A stretch of 64,000 nucleotides of DNA from Promicromonospora iranensis (lineage in GTDB: Bacteria > Actinomycetota > Actinomycetes > Actinomycetales > Cellulomonadaceae): the NCBI RefSeq assembly GCF_028994775.1, contig NZ_JAJQMN010000004.1, forward strand, positions 426,945 through 490,944, given 5' to 3'. Of this stretch, positions 7,306-15,787 are shown in pieces. Every line of letters begins with the position of its first letter. Positions within the stretch are counted from its first letter, which is position 1. The position numbers were made by a program, and so were the translations under genes. The notes below the pieces were generated by a model. It saw only the letters and a list, made by a program, of their open reading frames with translations. It was not told the origin of the DNA and made no database searches.

Positions 7306-7926
7306 GTGTCCATCCGCCAGGGGTTCCTCGCGCTCCTCAGCGAGCAACCCATGCACGGCTATCAGCTGCGCCAGGAGTTCGAGCGCCGCACGGGCGGTGC
7401 CTGGCCGCTCAACATCGGGCAGGCGTACACGACGCTCGCGCGCCTGCAGCGCGACGGTCTCGTCGAACCCGTCGCGGAGGGCACGGAGGACTCGCCCGAG
7501 CAGTTCCGCCTCACCGAGTCCGGCGCCGCCCAGGCCGAGGCCTGGTGGGTCACGTCCGTCGGACGCGAGAAGCCGGGCCGTGACGAGCTGGCCATCAAGC
7601 TCGCCCTCGCGGTGACCGTGCCCGGGGTGGACGCCACCGCCGTGGTGCGGCGGCAACGGGACGAGACGCTGCGCGCGCTGAGAGCCCTGACGAAGCAGAA
7701 GCGCGACCTCGATCCCGCCGTCGACCTCGCCCACTCCCTCGTGCTGGAGTCCCAGGTCTTCGCCGCGGAGGCCGAGGCGCGCTGGCTGGACCACGTCGAG
7801 GCCTCGGTCGCGGCATACGGGCCGGCCGGGGCCGGCGCAGCGGGTAGCGACCACAGGACGACCCGGCCCACCGAGGCACTGACCGAGGCAACGACCGATG
7901 CAACGACCAAGGAGATGACGCGATGA
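7306..7926 (+). CDS. PadR-family transcriptional regulator
   Basis: Winged-helix repressor of 206 residues. The domain starts at once: VSIRQGFLALLSEQPMHGYQLRQEFERRTGGAWPLNIGQAYTTLARLQRDGLVEP. This contains the PadR hallmarks (HGYQL, the Y/T-L-x-R-L wing helix), followed by a C-terminal helical dimerisation domain of the Vir type. I prefer GTG 7306 because AGGGAAG ends 12 bases before it, whereas GTG 7294 overlaps that site. The stop overlaps the ATG of the ABC ATPase gene (ATGA), so regulator and transporter are one transcript. Such regulators commonly control an adjacent drug or peptide exporter and their own gene. Confidence 0.88.
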   Translation: MSIRQGFLALLSEQPMHGYQLRQEFERRTGGAWPLNIGQAYTTLARLQRDGLVEPVAEGTEDSPEQFRLTESGAAQAEAWWVTSVGREKPGRDELAIKLALAVTVPGVDATAVVRRQRDETLRALRALTKQKRDLDPAVDLAHSLVLESQVFAAEAEARWLDHVEASVAAYGPAGAGAAGSDHRTTRPTEALTEATTDATTKEMTR

Positions 7927-8663
7927 CCGTCCCGCTCGAGATGAAGGGCGTCACCCGCGTCCACGGCCGCGGTGCGGGCGAGGTGCATGCCCTGCGCGGC
8001 ATCGACCTGACGGTCCGGGTCGGCGAGCTGGTGGCGGTCATGGGGCCGTCCGGCTCCGGCAAGTCCAGCCTGCTGAACGTCGCGGGCGGTCTGGACACCC
8101 CGACGTCGGGCAGCGTGCGCGTGGCAGGCACGGACATCGCACGCCTGGGGGCGCGCGAGCGCGCCGCCGTGCGACGCCGTGACGTCGGCTTCGTGTTCCA
8201 GGACCTCAACCTCGTGCCCGCACTCACCGCCGTGGAGAACGTGGCGCTCCCCCTGGAGCTGGACGGTGTGCGGCCGGGCACCGCCCGTGCCGACGCCGAG
8301 GCGGCGCTCACCGAGGTCGGGCTGCTGGAGGCGGCGGACCGGTTCCCGGAGGACCTGTCCGGCGGTCAGCAGCAGCGCGTGGCGATCGCCCGTGCCCTGG
8401 TGGGGCCCCGGCGGCTGGTGCTCGCGGACGAGCCGACCGGTGCGCTCGACTCCGTGACCGGCGAGGCCGTGATGCGTCTCCTGCGGGCACGGGTCGACGC
8501 CGGTGCGGCGGGCCTGCTCGTCACGCACGACGCGCGGTACGCGGCGTGGGCGGACCGGACGGTGCACCTGCGCGACGGCCGCATGGAAGGCGGCGGGTCC
8601 CGCTCCGACGTCGACGGCGCAGGCCTGGACGAGAGCGGCGAGCTGCAGGGAGCTGACGCGTGA
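7923..8663 (+). CDS. ABC transporter ATP-binding protein (LolD/MacB type)
   Basis: Cytoplasmic ATPase of 246 residues that would power the FtsX-type permease encoded next. Walker A GPSGSGKSS at about residues 41-49, Q-loop FVFQDLNLVPALTAVENVALPLEL, signature LSGGQQQRVAIARAL, Walker B LVLADEPTGALDS and switch THD are all intact. The LolD/MacB subfamily is indicated by NLVPALTAVENV and by the partner permease. In this class the complex usually acts as a mechanotransmission machine or exporter rather than an importer. Both ends overlap neighbours (ATGA upstream, GTGA downstream). Confidence 0.93.
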   Translation: MTVPLEMKGVTRVHGRGAGEVHALRGIDLTVRVGELVAVMGPSGSGKSSLLNVAGGLDTPTSGSVRVAGTDIARLGARERAAVRRRDVGFVFQDLNLVPALTAVENVALPLELDGVRPGTARADAEAALTEVGLLEAADRFPEDLSGGQQQRVAIARALVGPRRLVLADEPTGALDSVTGEAVMRLLRARVDAGAAGLLVTHDARYAAWADRTVHLRDGRMEGGGSRSDVDGAGLDESGELQGADA

Positions 8664-11449
8664 ACGCCAGGATTCCGGGCACCGACCGGCCGACGGCAGG
8701 GCTCTGGTCCCTGCAGGTGGTCGGCCGCTGGCGGCTCGCGCTCCGGCTCGCGCGGCGCGACCTGCTCCGGAATGCGGGTCGCGCCGTGCTCATCGCGGTG
8801 ATGGTGACACTGCCCGTGGCCGCGGGGTCGTTCGTGATGACCACGCTCGAGTCCAACGAGCCGTACGCACCCGCGGACACCGAGGCCGAGCTCGGACCGG
8901 GCCTCCAGGCGAAGATCGAGGGCATCGGCGGGCCGATCGAGCAGTTCTGGCAGGGAGACAGCCCACGATGGTTCTGGGACGCCGCGGGCTGGACGAAGTA
9001 CGACACGGCGACAGCGGTCTCGATGCCGTACCAGGACCTCGAGCAGAGCATCGAGCGCCACCTGCCCGACGACGACCAGCTGGTCCGGGCGCTCAAGGGC
9101 ACGGTCCGTCTCGACGACGGCGAGGGTGCCGCCATGTCGGTCGCCGTGCAGACCGACTTCGCCGAGCCCGACGTCGCGGCCCGGTTCCCGGTGCTGCAGG
9201 GGCACCTGCCCGGCGACGGTGAGATCGCCGTGACCGAACGGCACCGGGACCTGGGGCTCGAGCTCGGCGACACCGTCGAGGTCGAGCTGGCCGACGGCAC
9301 GACCACCACCGCGACGGTCAGCGGCGTCGTCCCCCGCACCATCGACATGATCTCGCCGGTGCTCCTGCCGGAGTCGGGCCCGCTCACGCCGCCCCAGGAG
9401 GTCACCTCCGGCGGCTTCGACTACCCGCTGTGGTACGTGGTCGGTGACGCCCCCGTCACCTGGTCCGACGTCCAGGACATCAATGCTGCCGGCGCGTTCG
9501 TGACCAGCAGGGCCGTGCTCCTCGACCCACCGGCGCCCGCGGACACCGGGAGCACGTGGTCCGGCTACGTCGACTGGGCGGCCCTCTCCGTGATCGTCGC
9601 GCTGGTGGTGGTCGGGCTGCTGGAGGCGGTCTGGCTCATCGGGCCCGCCTTCGCGGTCGGCGCGCGGCGAGACACCCGGTCGCTCGCGCTGCTGGCCGTC
9701 AACGGGGCGCCTGCGCCCGCCCTGCGCGCCGTCATGCTCGCCCGCGGGCTGCTCACCGGGGCGGCAGGATCACTGGCCGGGGTCGCTCTCGGGGTCGCGG
9801 CGACCGCGGTGCTCGCCCAGGTCATCCCTGACCGGCTCCCCGCGCTGCGCCTGCCGGTGGGCCCGCTCGCCGTGATCCTCGTGGTCGGGGTGCTGCTCGC
9901 CATCCTCTCCGCCTGGCCGCCGGCCCGGCGCGCGGCACGCGCCGACGTCGTCACCGTGCTGGCCGGGCGACGGCCCGAGGTCTCGACCCCCCGGTGGCCC
10001 ACCGTCGTCGGCGCGAGCGCCGCGGTCGGCGGTGTCGTCCTCGCCGTGGTGGCCGGCGCCCAGCACTGGGCCGTCGGGCTGTCCGCGGGCATCGTGGTCG
10101 CGGACCTCGGCCTCATCCTCGCCTGCGGCGGCATCGTCGCCCTGCTCGGCCGTGTCGCGCGCCGACTGCCGTGGACGTGGCGGTTCGCCCTGCGCGACGC
10201 CGCACGCTACCGGGCCCGCACCGTGCCCGCCGTCGCGGCAGTGCTGGTCGCCATGGCCGGGGCAACAGCCGGGTTGACCTACTTCGACGCCGAGAAGGTC
10301 GTGGTGGAGGAGGCGTCGTGGTACAGGCCATGGGCGTCGACCGGGACGGTCGCCGTAACGCAGGGATACGGGCACGTCTTCGCGGAGGACGAGTCCGAAC
10401 GCCTGCAGGACCTCGTCGACGAGGCGCTCCCCGACGCCGGGCCGCTCCTGACCCTCCCGGTCGCCGTGGTCCCCGCATCCGCCGACAACGATTCGGCTCC
10501 TCGCCGAGAGCTGCTCGACCTGGCCGTCCTGCCGGTCGATCCGGCCGGCCTCGACGTCAGCCTGTCCGCCAACTACGACCGCTGGCCCGGCCCCGTGGTC
10601 ACCGACGGGTCGGACCGACGGTTGCTGCACGCGCTCGGCATCCCCGAGGAACACCTCGACGACGTCGCCACGGCGCTCGCCGACGGACGCCTGCCTCTGC
10701 CGTCCTCACACGTCGACGCCGACGGCAACGCGACCGTGACGGTCCGGGCGTACCTCGACGACCGGCCCGTGGAGGACAGGGTGCTCCCTGCCGCCGTCGT
10801 GGGAACCCCCGGAGAACCGATCCCGAACCTCCCGATCCTGCCGGAGGCGCTCCTCGACGAGCTGGGTGCGGAACCGGCGGTCGGGGCGTACCTGGTCGAG
10901 AACCCGACCGTGCCGACCTCCGAGCAGGAGGCGCTGCTGCAGACCCGGGTCGACGCAGAGCTCGTCGGGTTCGCCTCGGACAGGGCACTCGACGTCAGGG
11001 TCGAGGCGGGCAGGCAACCCGGCCAGGGCACCGACAGCCTGCTGGGGACGCTCTCCACGCCGTGGAGCGGCGATGCTCGGCCCGTCGTGGGCCTGGCCAT
11101 CGCGCTCGCGGCGGTGTTCCTCGCGCTGGCCGGGACCTGGTCGGCGGTCGCCCTGTCCGCGGTCGACGCGCGGCCCGACCTGGCGACGCTCGCCGCGGTG
11201 GGCGCGGCGCCGTCGGCCCGACGGCGGGTGGTCGCCGCGCAGGCCGCGACGATCTCGGTGATCGGGTCGGTTCTCGGCCTTGTGGCGGGCGTCGCGGTCG
11301 GCATCGGATGGACGCTGCTGTCCGGGTATCCGGTCGCGGTTCCCTTGCTCCAGGTCACCGCGCTCACCGTCGTCGTCCCGGTCCTGGCCACCATCGCGGC
11401 CTGGACGGTGACCCGCTCCCGCCTCACCCTGACCCGCCGCCGTTCCTGA
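8660..11449 (+). CDS. FtsX-like (MacB-type) ABC transporter permease
   Basis: Large membrane protein of 929 residues with duplicated FtsX-type modules. After a cytoplasmic N-terminus there is TM1 (about residues 42-62, AVLIAVMVTLPVAAGSFVM), then a roughly 250-residue extracytoplasmic domain. A cluster of helices follows around 315-515. A second extracytoplasmic domain lies at about 540-790, and the last FtsX helices (VVGLAIALAAVFLALAGTW and after) are at 805-925. The GTG start overlaps the ATPase stop. With that ATPase it forms a complete type VII ABC system. The substrate is unknown; lipids, peptides or antibiotics are all seen for relatives. Confidence 0.9.
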   Translation: MNARIPGTDRPTAGLWSLQVVGRWRLALRLARRDLLRNAGRAVLIAVMVTLPVAAGSFVMTTLESNEPYAPADTEAELGPGLQAKIEGIGGPIEQFWQGDSPRWFWDAAGWTKYDTATAVSMPYQDLEQSIERHLPDDDQLVRALKGTVRLDDGEGAAMSVAVQTDFAEPDVAARFPVLQGHLPGDGEIAVTERHRDLGLELGDTVEVELADGTTTTATVSGVVPRTIDMISPVLLPESGPLTPPQEVTSGGFDYPLWYVVGDAPVTWSDVQDINAAGAFVTSRAVLLDPPAPADTGSTWSGYVDWAALSVIVALVVVGLLEAVWLIGPAFAVGARRDTRSLALLAVNGAPAPALRAVMLARGLLTGAAGSLAGVALGVAATAVLAQVIPDRLPALRLPVGPLAVILVVGVLLAILSAWPPARRAARADVVTVLAGRRPEVSTPRWPTVVGASAAVGGVVLAVVAGAQHWAVGLSAGIVVADLGLILACGGIVALLGRVARRLPWTWRFALRDAARYRARTVPAVAAVLVAMAGATAGLTYFDAEKVVVEEASWYRPWASTGTVAVTQGYGHVFAEDESERLQDLVDEALPDAGPLLTLPVAVVPASADNDSAPRRELLDLAVLPVDPAGLDVSLSANYDRWPGPVVTDGSDRRLLHALGIPEEHLDDVATALADGRLPLPSSHVDADGNATVTVRAYLDDRPVEDRVLPAAVVGTPGEPIPNLPILPEALLDELGAEPAVGAYLVENPTVPTSEQEALLQTRVDAELVGFASDRALDVRVEAGRQPGQGTDSLLGTLSTPWSGDARPVVGLAIALAAVFLALAGTWSAVALSAVDARPDLATLAAVGAAPSARRRVVAAQAATISVIGSVLGLVAGVAVGIGWTLLSGYPVAVPLLQVTALTVVVPVLATIAAWTVTRSRLTLTRRRS

Positions 11450-11463
11450 ACCGAGGAGGACCG

Positions 11464-11889
11464 ATGAGGCTCGCACGCCGCGTCACCTACGGCACGCTCA
11501 GCATGCTGCTCGCCGCCGGCGTGGCGCAGGTCGACTTCTGGCCGCTGTCCGCGTACAAGCTGTTCAGCGGCGTGCGCACCGACACCGTCACGGCCACCCG
11601 GCTTGTCGCCACCCTCGACGACGGGCGGGAGACCGCGGTCGGCAGGGGCACGGACCCCGTGCTGGGGCCCACCCAGAACTTCCTCCCGGAGCTCGACGAC
11701 GCCGACCCTGCCACCCGCCAGGTCATGCTCACGACCTGGCTGGAGCAGGCCGGCCTGGACCCGGGTGCGGTCCGGGACCTGCGCACCGAGCGGGTGCGCC
11801 GGGTGGTGGACCCCGCGACGCTCGCCTGGTCGGAGACGGTCGAGGACGTGGTGTGGACGGGTGGGCTCACCGCGGGGAGCGAGCTGTGA
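11464..11889 (+). CDS. small single-pass membrane protein of unknown function
   Basis: 141 residues; the ATG follows GAGGAGG with ideal spacing. A short N-terminal hydrophobic segment (TYGTLSMLLAAGVAQVDFWPLS) is followed by WPLSAYKLFS. This aromatic/Ser motif resembles ones I associate with small proteins encoded beside HTTM-type membrane proteins. The rest looks soluble and mostly extracytoplasmic. It sits 14 bases after the permease gene and its stop overlaps the next GTG, so it is co-expressed with both. I do not recognise a named family; a partner protein of the next gene product is the best inference. Confidence 0.7.
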   Translation: MRLARRVTYGTLSMLLAAGVAQVDFWPLSAYKLFSGVRTDTVTATRLVATLDDGRETAVGRGTDPVLGPTQNFLPELDDADPATRQVMLTTWLEQAGLDPGAVRDLRTERVRRVVDPATLAWSETVEDVVWTGGLTAGSEL

Positions 11890-12950
11890 CCGCCCTGCTC
11901 CGCAGGGCGCTGGCGCTGCTCCGGAGGCTGGACGCCGCGCTCGTCGCGCCCGGGCCGGGCGGACGCGTCCACAACCTGCGGACACTGCTGGCGCTCCTGT
12001 TCGGCCTGCGGCTCGCGACGCGCGACTGGACGCTGATCGCGCAGCGGCCTCCCGAGCTCACCGAGCACCTCTGGCTCCTCGGCTGGCTGCCGGGCCCCGT
12101 CCCGGCGCCGATGCTGACCGCGCTCCAGATCGCCGGGCTCGCGGGCGTCGCGCTCGTGCTGACCCGGAGGTCGCCGCACGCCGGCTTCGCCCTCGCCTGG
12201 GGTGCGCTGCTCGTGCTCGCGGGGCTGTGGGGTGCGTCCGGCAAGTTCACGCACAACGACCTCCTGGGTCTCACGGTCGCGTTCCCGCTCCTGTTCGCCG
12301 GGACGCCGGACCTTCCGCCCGACGCGCGGGAACCGGGTGGGTCGGGTGGGCCGGGTGGGCCGCACGGACCCTCTGCCGAGGCCGCGGACCCGGCCTGGGG
12401 CTGGCCACCCCGCGCGGCGCTCGGTGTGCTGGGCTGCGTCTACTTCCTGACCGGAGCGCAGAAGGTGGCGCACGGCGGCTCCGACTGGGTGCTCGGCGAC
12501 TCGATGGCGTGGATCCTGCGTCAGGGCAGCTCGCCCTTCGGGGACGGGCTGACCCACCTCGTCGCGGACACCCCCCTGCTGCCGAACCTGCTGGCCGGCG
12601 GCGCCCTCGCCCTCGAGCTGTCGGCACCTCTGTGGCTCGCCTGGCAGCCGGCCCGGCTGCCGTTCGCCGCCGCGGTGACCCTGATGCACGGCAGCATCTG
12701 GGCGTTCCTCGGCATCGACTACGCCGCGTGGGTGCTGACGGTCTGGGCGGTGGTCCTGGCCACGGGAGTCCCGGCGCACTGGTCCACGGCTCGGGCGACG
12801 GCCGACACCGGCGGGCGGGCTGCCGCCGGGCGGCGACGGACTCCGGCCGGGACCTCCGGGACGGCACGGATCGCCGGGACCGTACCGAGCGCCGGGATCA
12901 CCGGGATGCCCGTGATCCCCGGGGTCGCCGGCAAGGAGCAGGCGACGTGA
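11886..12950 (+). CDS. HTTM/DoxX-like multi-pass membrane protein
   Basis: 354 residues from a GTG overlapping the previous stop. About six to eight hydrophobic helices are visible, including RTLLALLFGLRLATRDWTLI, ALQIAGLAGVALVLTRR, AALGVLGCVYFLTGAQKV and FAAAVTLMHGSIWAFLGIDYAAWVL. The region GALLVLAGLWGASGKFTHND and the final helix set resemble the HTTM domain shared with vitamin-K-dependent gamma-carboxylase. A Gly/Pro-rich loop (about 145-175) is cytoplasmic or disordered. The last 50 residues are an Ala/Gly/Thr/Pro tail. The stop overlaps the next GTG. A role in electron transfer or modification together with the downstream FAD enzyme is speculation. Confidence 0.7.
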   Translation: MTALLRRALALLRRLDAALVAPGPGGRVHNLRTLLALLFGLRLATRDWTLIAQRPPELTEHLWLLGWLPGPVPAPMLTALQIAGLAGVALVLTRRSPHAGFALAWGALLVLAGLWGASGKFTHNDLLGLTVAFPLLFAGTPDLPPDAREPGGSGGPGGPHGPSAEAADPAWGWPPRAALGVLGCVYFLTGAQKVAHGGSDWVLGDSMAWILRQGSSPFGDGLTHLVADTPLLPNLLAGGALALELSAPLWLAWQPARLPFAAAVTLMHGSIWAFLGIDYAAWVLTVWAVVLATGVPAHWSTARATADTGGRAAAGRRRTPAGTSGTARIAGTVPSAGITGMPVIPGVAGKEQAT

Positions 12951-14398
12951 CGGACGCCGTCGTCGTCGGGGCCGGCCCGAACGGGCTGGCCGCCGCCCTC
13001 GTGCTCGCCCGCGCCGGCCTGGCCGTGACGGTGCTGGAGGAACAGGATGTCCCGGGCGGAGGGGCACGCACGCTCGACCTCGGCCTCGCGCCCGGGATCG
13101 TGCACGACATCTGCTCGGCGGCGCACCCGATGGCCTGGGCGTCACCGTTCCTGGGCGATCTGGGCATCGAGCTGCTGACGCCGGAGGTGTCCTACGCGCA
13201 GCCGCTCCCGGGCGGGCGGGCCGGGATCGCGTACCGCTCCCTCGACCGGACGGTCGAGGGACTCGGCGCGGACGGGCGCGCCTGGGAGCGGATGGTGGGG
13301 CGGCTGTCCAGGGACGCAGGAAGGCTCGCCGGGCTGGCCCTCGGCGACCTGCCCCGGCTGCCCGGCGCCGTGCTGCGGGGAACGACGAGCGTGCGGGACG
13401 TGGCCCTGCTCGCGGCCCTGGGCGCCCGCGTCGGCGCCGCGGGGACGATGCTCCGGCCCGGGAGCGAGCGCGCCCTGGGCTTCCGCGGTGACGTGGCGCC
13501 CGCACTGCTCGCCGGCGTCGCCACCCACGGCATCACGCCGCTGCCCTCGGTGCCCGCGGCCGCCGTCGCACTGCTCCTCGCGGCGCTGGCGCACGACGGC
13601 GCCGGATGGCCGGTCCCGCGCGGCGGCTCGCGGGCCATCGTCGACGCGCTCGTCGGCGCGCTGGAGGCGGCGGGAGGGCAGCTCGTCACCGGCCACCGGG
13701 TGGCGTCCCGCGCGGACCTGCCGCCCGCGCGGGCCTACCTCTTCGACACGGCGCCCGAGGTCGTGGCAGCCGTGTTCGGCGACCAGATGCCGGCAGCGGT
13801 CCGACGTCGGCTCGCGGCGCCCCCTCGACGCGGCGCGGCGGCCAAGGTCGATCTCGTGCTCTCGGGCCCGGTCCCGTGGGAGGTGACCGACGTCGGCAGG
13901 GCCGGGACGGTCCACGTGTCGGGCACCCTCGTCGACATCGCGCGGGCGGAGGCCGACGTCGCGGCGGGACGGCACGCCGAGCGGCCGGTGTGCCTGGTGT
14001 CGGACCCCTCGGTGGTGGACCCGGGGCGGGCGTCCGGCAGGCTGCGGCCACTCTGGGCCTACGCGCACGTACCGCTCGGCTCCGACCGCGACGTGACAGG
14101 GGACGTCGTCCGGCAGATCGAACGGTTCGCCCCGGGATTCCGCGACGTGGTCGTGGCCTCCCGGTGCGTGCCCGCCGCACGTATGGCGCACCACAACGCC
14201 GCTCTGGTCGGCGGCGACATCCTCGGCGGGGCGCTCACACTCCCCCGCCTCGCGCTGGGACCGGCCCGCCTGCCGGACCCGTACGCGACCGGCGCGGACG
14301 GGGTGTGGCTCTGCTCGTCCTCGACCCCGCCCGGCCCCGGCGTGCACGGCTTGTCCGGCGTGCACGCGGCACGGCGGGTGCTGGAGCGGCTCGGCTGA
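12947..14398 (+). CDS. CrtI/phytoene-desaturase-like FAD-dependent oxidoreductase
   Basis: 483-residue flavoenzyme. The dinucleotide-binding motif VVVGAGPNGLAAALVLARAG at residues 4-23 ends in an acidic residue that would bind the ribose (VTVLEE). The C-terminal FAD signature is GVWLCSSSTPPGPGVHGLSG, as in carotenoid desaturases and related NAD(P)/FAD oxidoreductases. The GTG start overlaps the previous gene and follows AAGGAG. No carotenoid prenyl-transfer or cyclase genes lie nearby, so a role in carotenoid synthesis is not supported. It is the last gene of the padR-led chain and is followed by a hairpin. Substrate unknown. Confidence 0.8.
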   Translation: MTDAVVVGAGPNGLAAALVLARAGLAVTVLEEQDVPGGGARTLDLGLAPGIVHDICSAAHPMAWASPFLGDLGIELLTPEVSYAQPLPGGRAGIAYRSLDRTVEGLGADGRAWERMVGRLSRDAGRLAGLALGDLPRLPGAVLRGTTSVRDVALLAALGARVGAAGTMLRPGSERALGFRGDVAPALLAGVATHGITPLPSVPAAAVALLLAALAHDGAGWPVPRGGSRAIVDALVGALEAAGGQLVTGHRVASRADLPPARAYLFDTAPEVVAAVFGDQMPAAVRRRLAAPPRRGAAAKVDLVLSGPVPWEVTDVGRAGTVHVSGTLVDIARAEADVAAGRHAERPVCLVSDPSVVDPGRASGRLRPLWAYAHVPLGSDRDVTGDVVRQIERFAPGFRDVVVASRCVPAARMAHHNAALVGGDILGGALTLPRLALGPARLPDPYATGADGVWLCSSSTPPGPGVHGLSGVHAARRVLERLG

Positions 14399-14413
14399 CG
14401 CACCGTCCCGGGA

Positions 14414-14453
14414 AGGGCTGGTGGGCTGCCCACGCTTCTTCTCCGCCAGCCCT
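14414..14453 (+). terminator. hairpin at the end of the padR-led operon
   Basis: AGGGCTGG (14414-14421) pairs with CCAGCCCT (14446-14453), and a nested GTGGG-CTG-CCCAC lies between. It begins 15 bases after the oxidoreductase stop. There is no strong T-run. Confidence 0.5.
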
Positions 14454-14520
14454 CCAGCAGCGGAGAATTTCCGGTCGATGTCGGTCATCTCGCTTCTTGC
14501 GCGGATCTTTGAACTTTTGT

Positions 14521-14550
14521 TTGCTAATCGCCATAAGTCCGGGATAGGTT
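14521..14550 (+). promoter_or_regulatory. putative promoter of the ebo-like operon
   Basis: TTGCTA (14521-14526) and TAGGTT (14545-14550) with an 18-base spacer, 13 bases before the first candidate ATG. The surrounding 40 bases are unusually AT-rich for this genome. Confidence 0.4.
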
Positions 14551-14563
14551 GCTCAGGACGACG

Positions 14564-15787
14564 ATGTCGATCCGGGGAGCGATGATGCACGACGACGCCT
14601 CTGCACGCCACAACGCAGCAGAACGCACTGGAATCTGGTTCGTCGGAGCCCGTGGCTCCGTGGCCAGCACCGCAGCCGTGGGACTGGCGGCCATCGCCGA
14701 CGGGCAGGCCCCGCCGACAGGCTGCGTCACCGCACGGGAGCCATTCACGTCCGCCGGGCTGCCCGAGTTCGCGGACCTGGTGGTGGGCGGGCACGACATC
14801 TCTTCCGTCACCATGACGAAGCGTGCGGAGTGCCTCGTCGAGACCGGGATGATCCCGCCGCGGCTGCTGGCCGCCACCCACGACGCGGTCGAACGGGCGG
14901 ATGCCGAGGTGCGTCCCGGATACGACCCGCGCGCCGACACGGACGACACCTCCCAGCAGGCCGTCGCCGAACGGCTCGCCGCCGACATCACCTCCTTCCG
15001 CGAGCGGCACGACCTGGCACGCGTCGTCGTGATCGACCTGTCCTCGACCGAGGCGCCGGTCGCCCTGGTGCCCGAGCACGACGACCTCGACGCCCTGCTC
15101 ACCGCCCTCGCCGACCCGGCCCGCGCGGTGCTTCCCGCGTCGTCCGTCTCGGCGTACGCGGCGATCCTTGCCGGAGCCGCGTACGCCGCCTTCACGCCGT
15201 CGGCCGGCATGGGGATCCCCGCCCTGGCCCAGCTCGCGAGCGAACGCGGCATCCCCGTCGCGGGGCAGGACGGCAAGACCGGCCAGACCTGGCTCCGCAC
15301 GGTGCTGGCGCCCGCGTTCGCGGCGCGCGGGCTGAAGGTCCTGTCGTGGGCGGGTACCAACCTGCTCGGCGGCGGTGACGGCGCCACCCTCGCCGACCCC
15401 GACGCCGTCCGCAGCAAGCTCGCCACCAAGTCCCGGGGACTGACAGCGCTGACCGGGAGCGAGACGACGCCCCTGCACATCGACAACGTGCCCGACCTGG
15501 GCGACACCAAGGTCGCCTGGGACCACGTGCACGTCGAAGGGTTCCTCGGCTCGCGGCTCACGCTCCAGACCACCTGGAGCGCCCACGACTCGATGCTCGC
15601 CGCGCCGCTCGTCCTCGACCTGGCTCGCCTGCTCGCGCTCGCCCACGCCGCGGGGATCAGCGGCGCGGTCCCGGAGCTGGGCTTCTTCTTCAAGGACCCG
15701 TGGGACTCCGACGTGCACGACGCCGCCGACCAGGCCCGCGCCCTCGAGGAATGGGTCCGCCGCACCTCGGCGCAGGTCCGGTCATGA
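14564..15787 (+). CDS. myo-inositol-1-phosphate synthase family protein of the ebo-like operon
   Basis: 407 residues, NAD-dependent isomerase of the Ino1 family, which converts glucose-6-phosphate to inositol-3-phosphate. An N-terminal Rossmann segment reads TGIWFVGARGSVAST (residues 22-36). The active-site-like stretch GQDGKTGQT (234-242) corresponds to the lysine motif of MIPS. SWAGTNLLGGGDG (261-273) and NVPDLGDTKVAWDHV follow. It is the first gene of the ebo-type operon, where cyanobacteria have EboD, a dehydroquinate-synthase-like cyclase; both enzyme types make cyclitols from sugar phosphates. ATG 14564 (AGGA 5 bases before) and ATG 14585 (GGGGAG before) are both possible starts. The stop overlaps the next ATG. 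Confidence 0.8.
   Translation: MSIRGAMMHDDASARHNAAERTGIWFVGARGSVASTAAVGLAAIADGQAPPTGCVTAREPFTSAGLPEFADLVVGGHDISSVTMTKRAECLVETGMIPPRLLAATHDAVERADAEVRPGYDPRADTDDTSQQAVAERLAADITSFRERHDLARVVVIDLSSTEAPVALVPEHDDLDALLTALADPARAVLPASSVSAYAAILAGAAYAAFTPSAGMGIPALAQLASERGIPVAGQDGKTGQTWLRTVLAPAFAARGLKVLSWAGTNLLGGGDGATLADPDAVRSKLATKSRGLTALTGSETTPLHIDNVPDLGDTKVAWDHVHVEGFLGSRLTLQTTWSAHDSMLAAPLVLDLARLLALAHAAGISGAVPELGFFFKDPWDSDVHDAADQARALEEWVRRTSAQVRS

Noticed and set aside
9994..11463. Long Arg/Gly-rich open frame inside the FtsX permease gene
   Set aside because: Frame-shifted shadow of a high-GC gene; the permease frame has clear helices and domains, this one has only low-complexity Arg/Gly/Pro. Its last 141 residues are kept as the separate gene at 11464.
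12300..12360. GGTGGGTCGGGTGGGCCGG-like tandem G-rich stretch as a possible regulatory repeat
   Set aside because: It encodes a Gly/Pro loop in the HTTM-like protein and is explained by coding.
12947..14398. Carotenoid biosynthesis cluster
   Set aside because: Only a CrtI-like flavoenzyme is present; no phytoene synthase, prenyl diphosphate synthase or cyclase in the window. The UbiA-like gene downstream belongs to the ebo-type operon.
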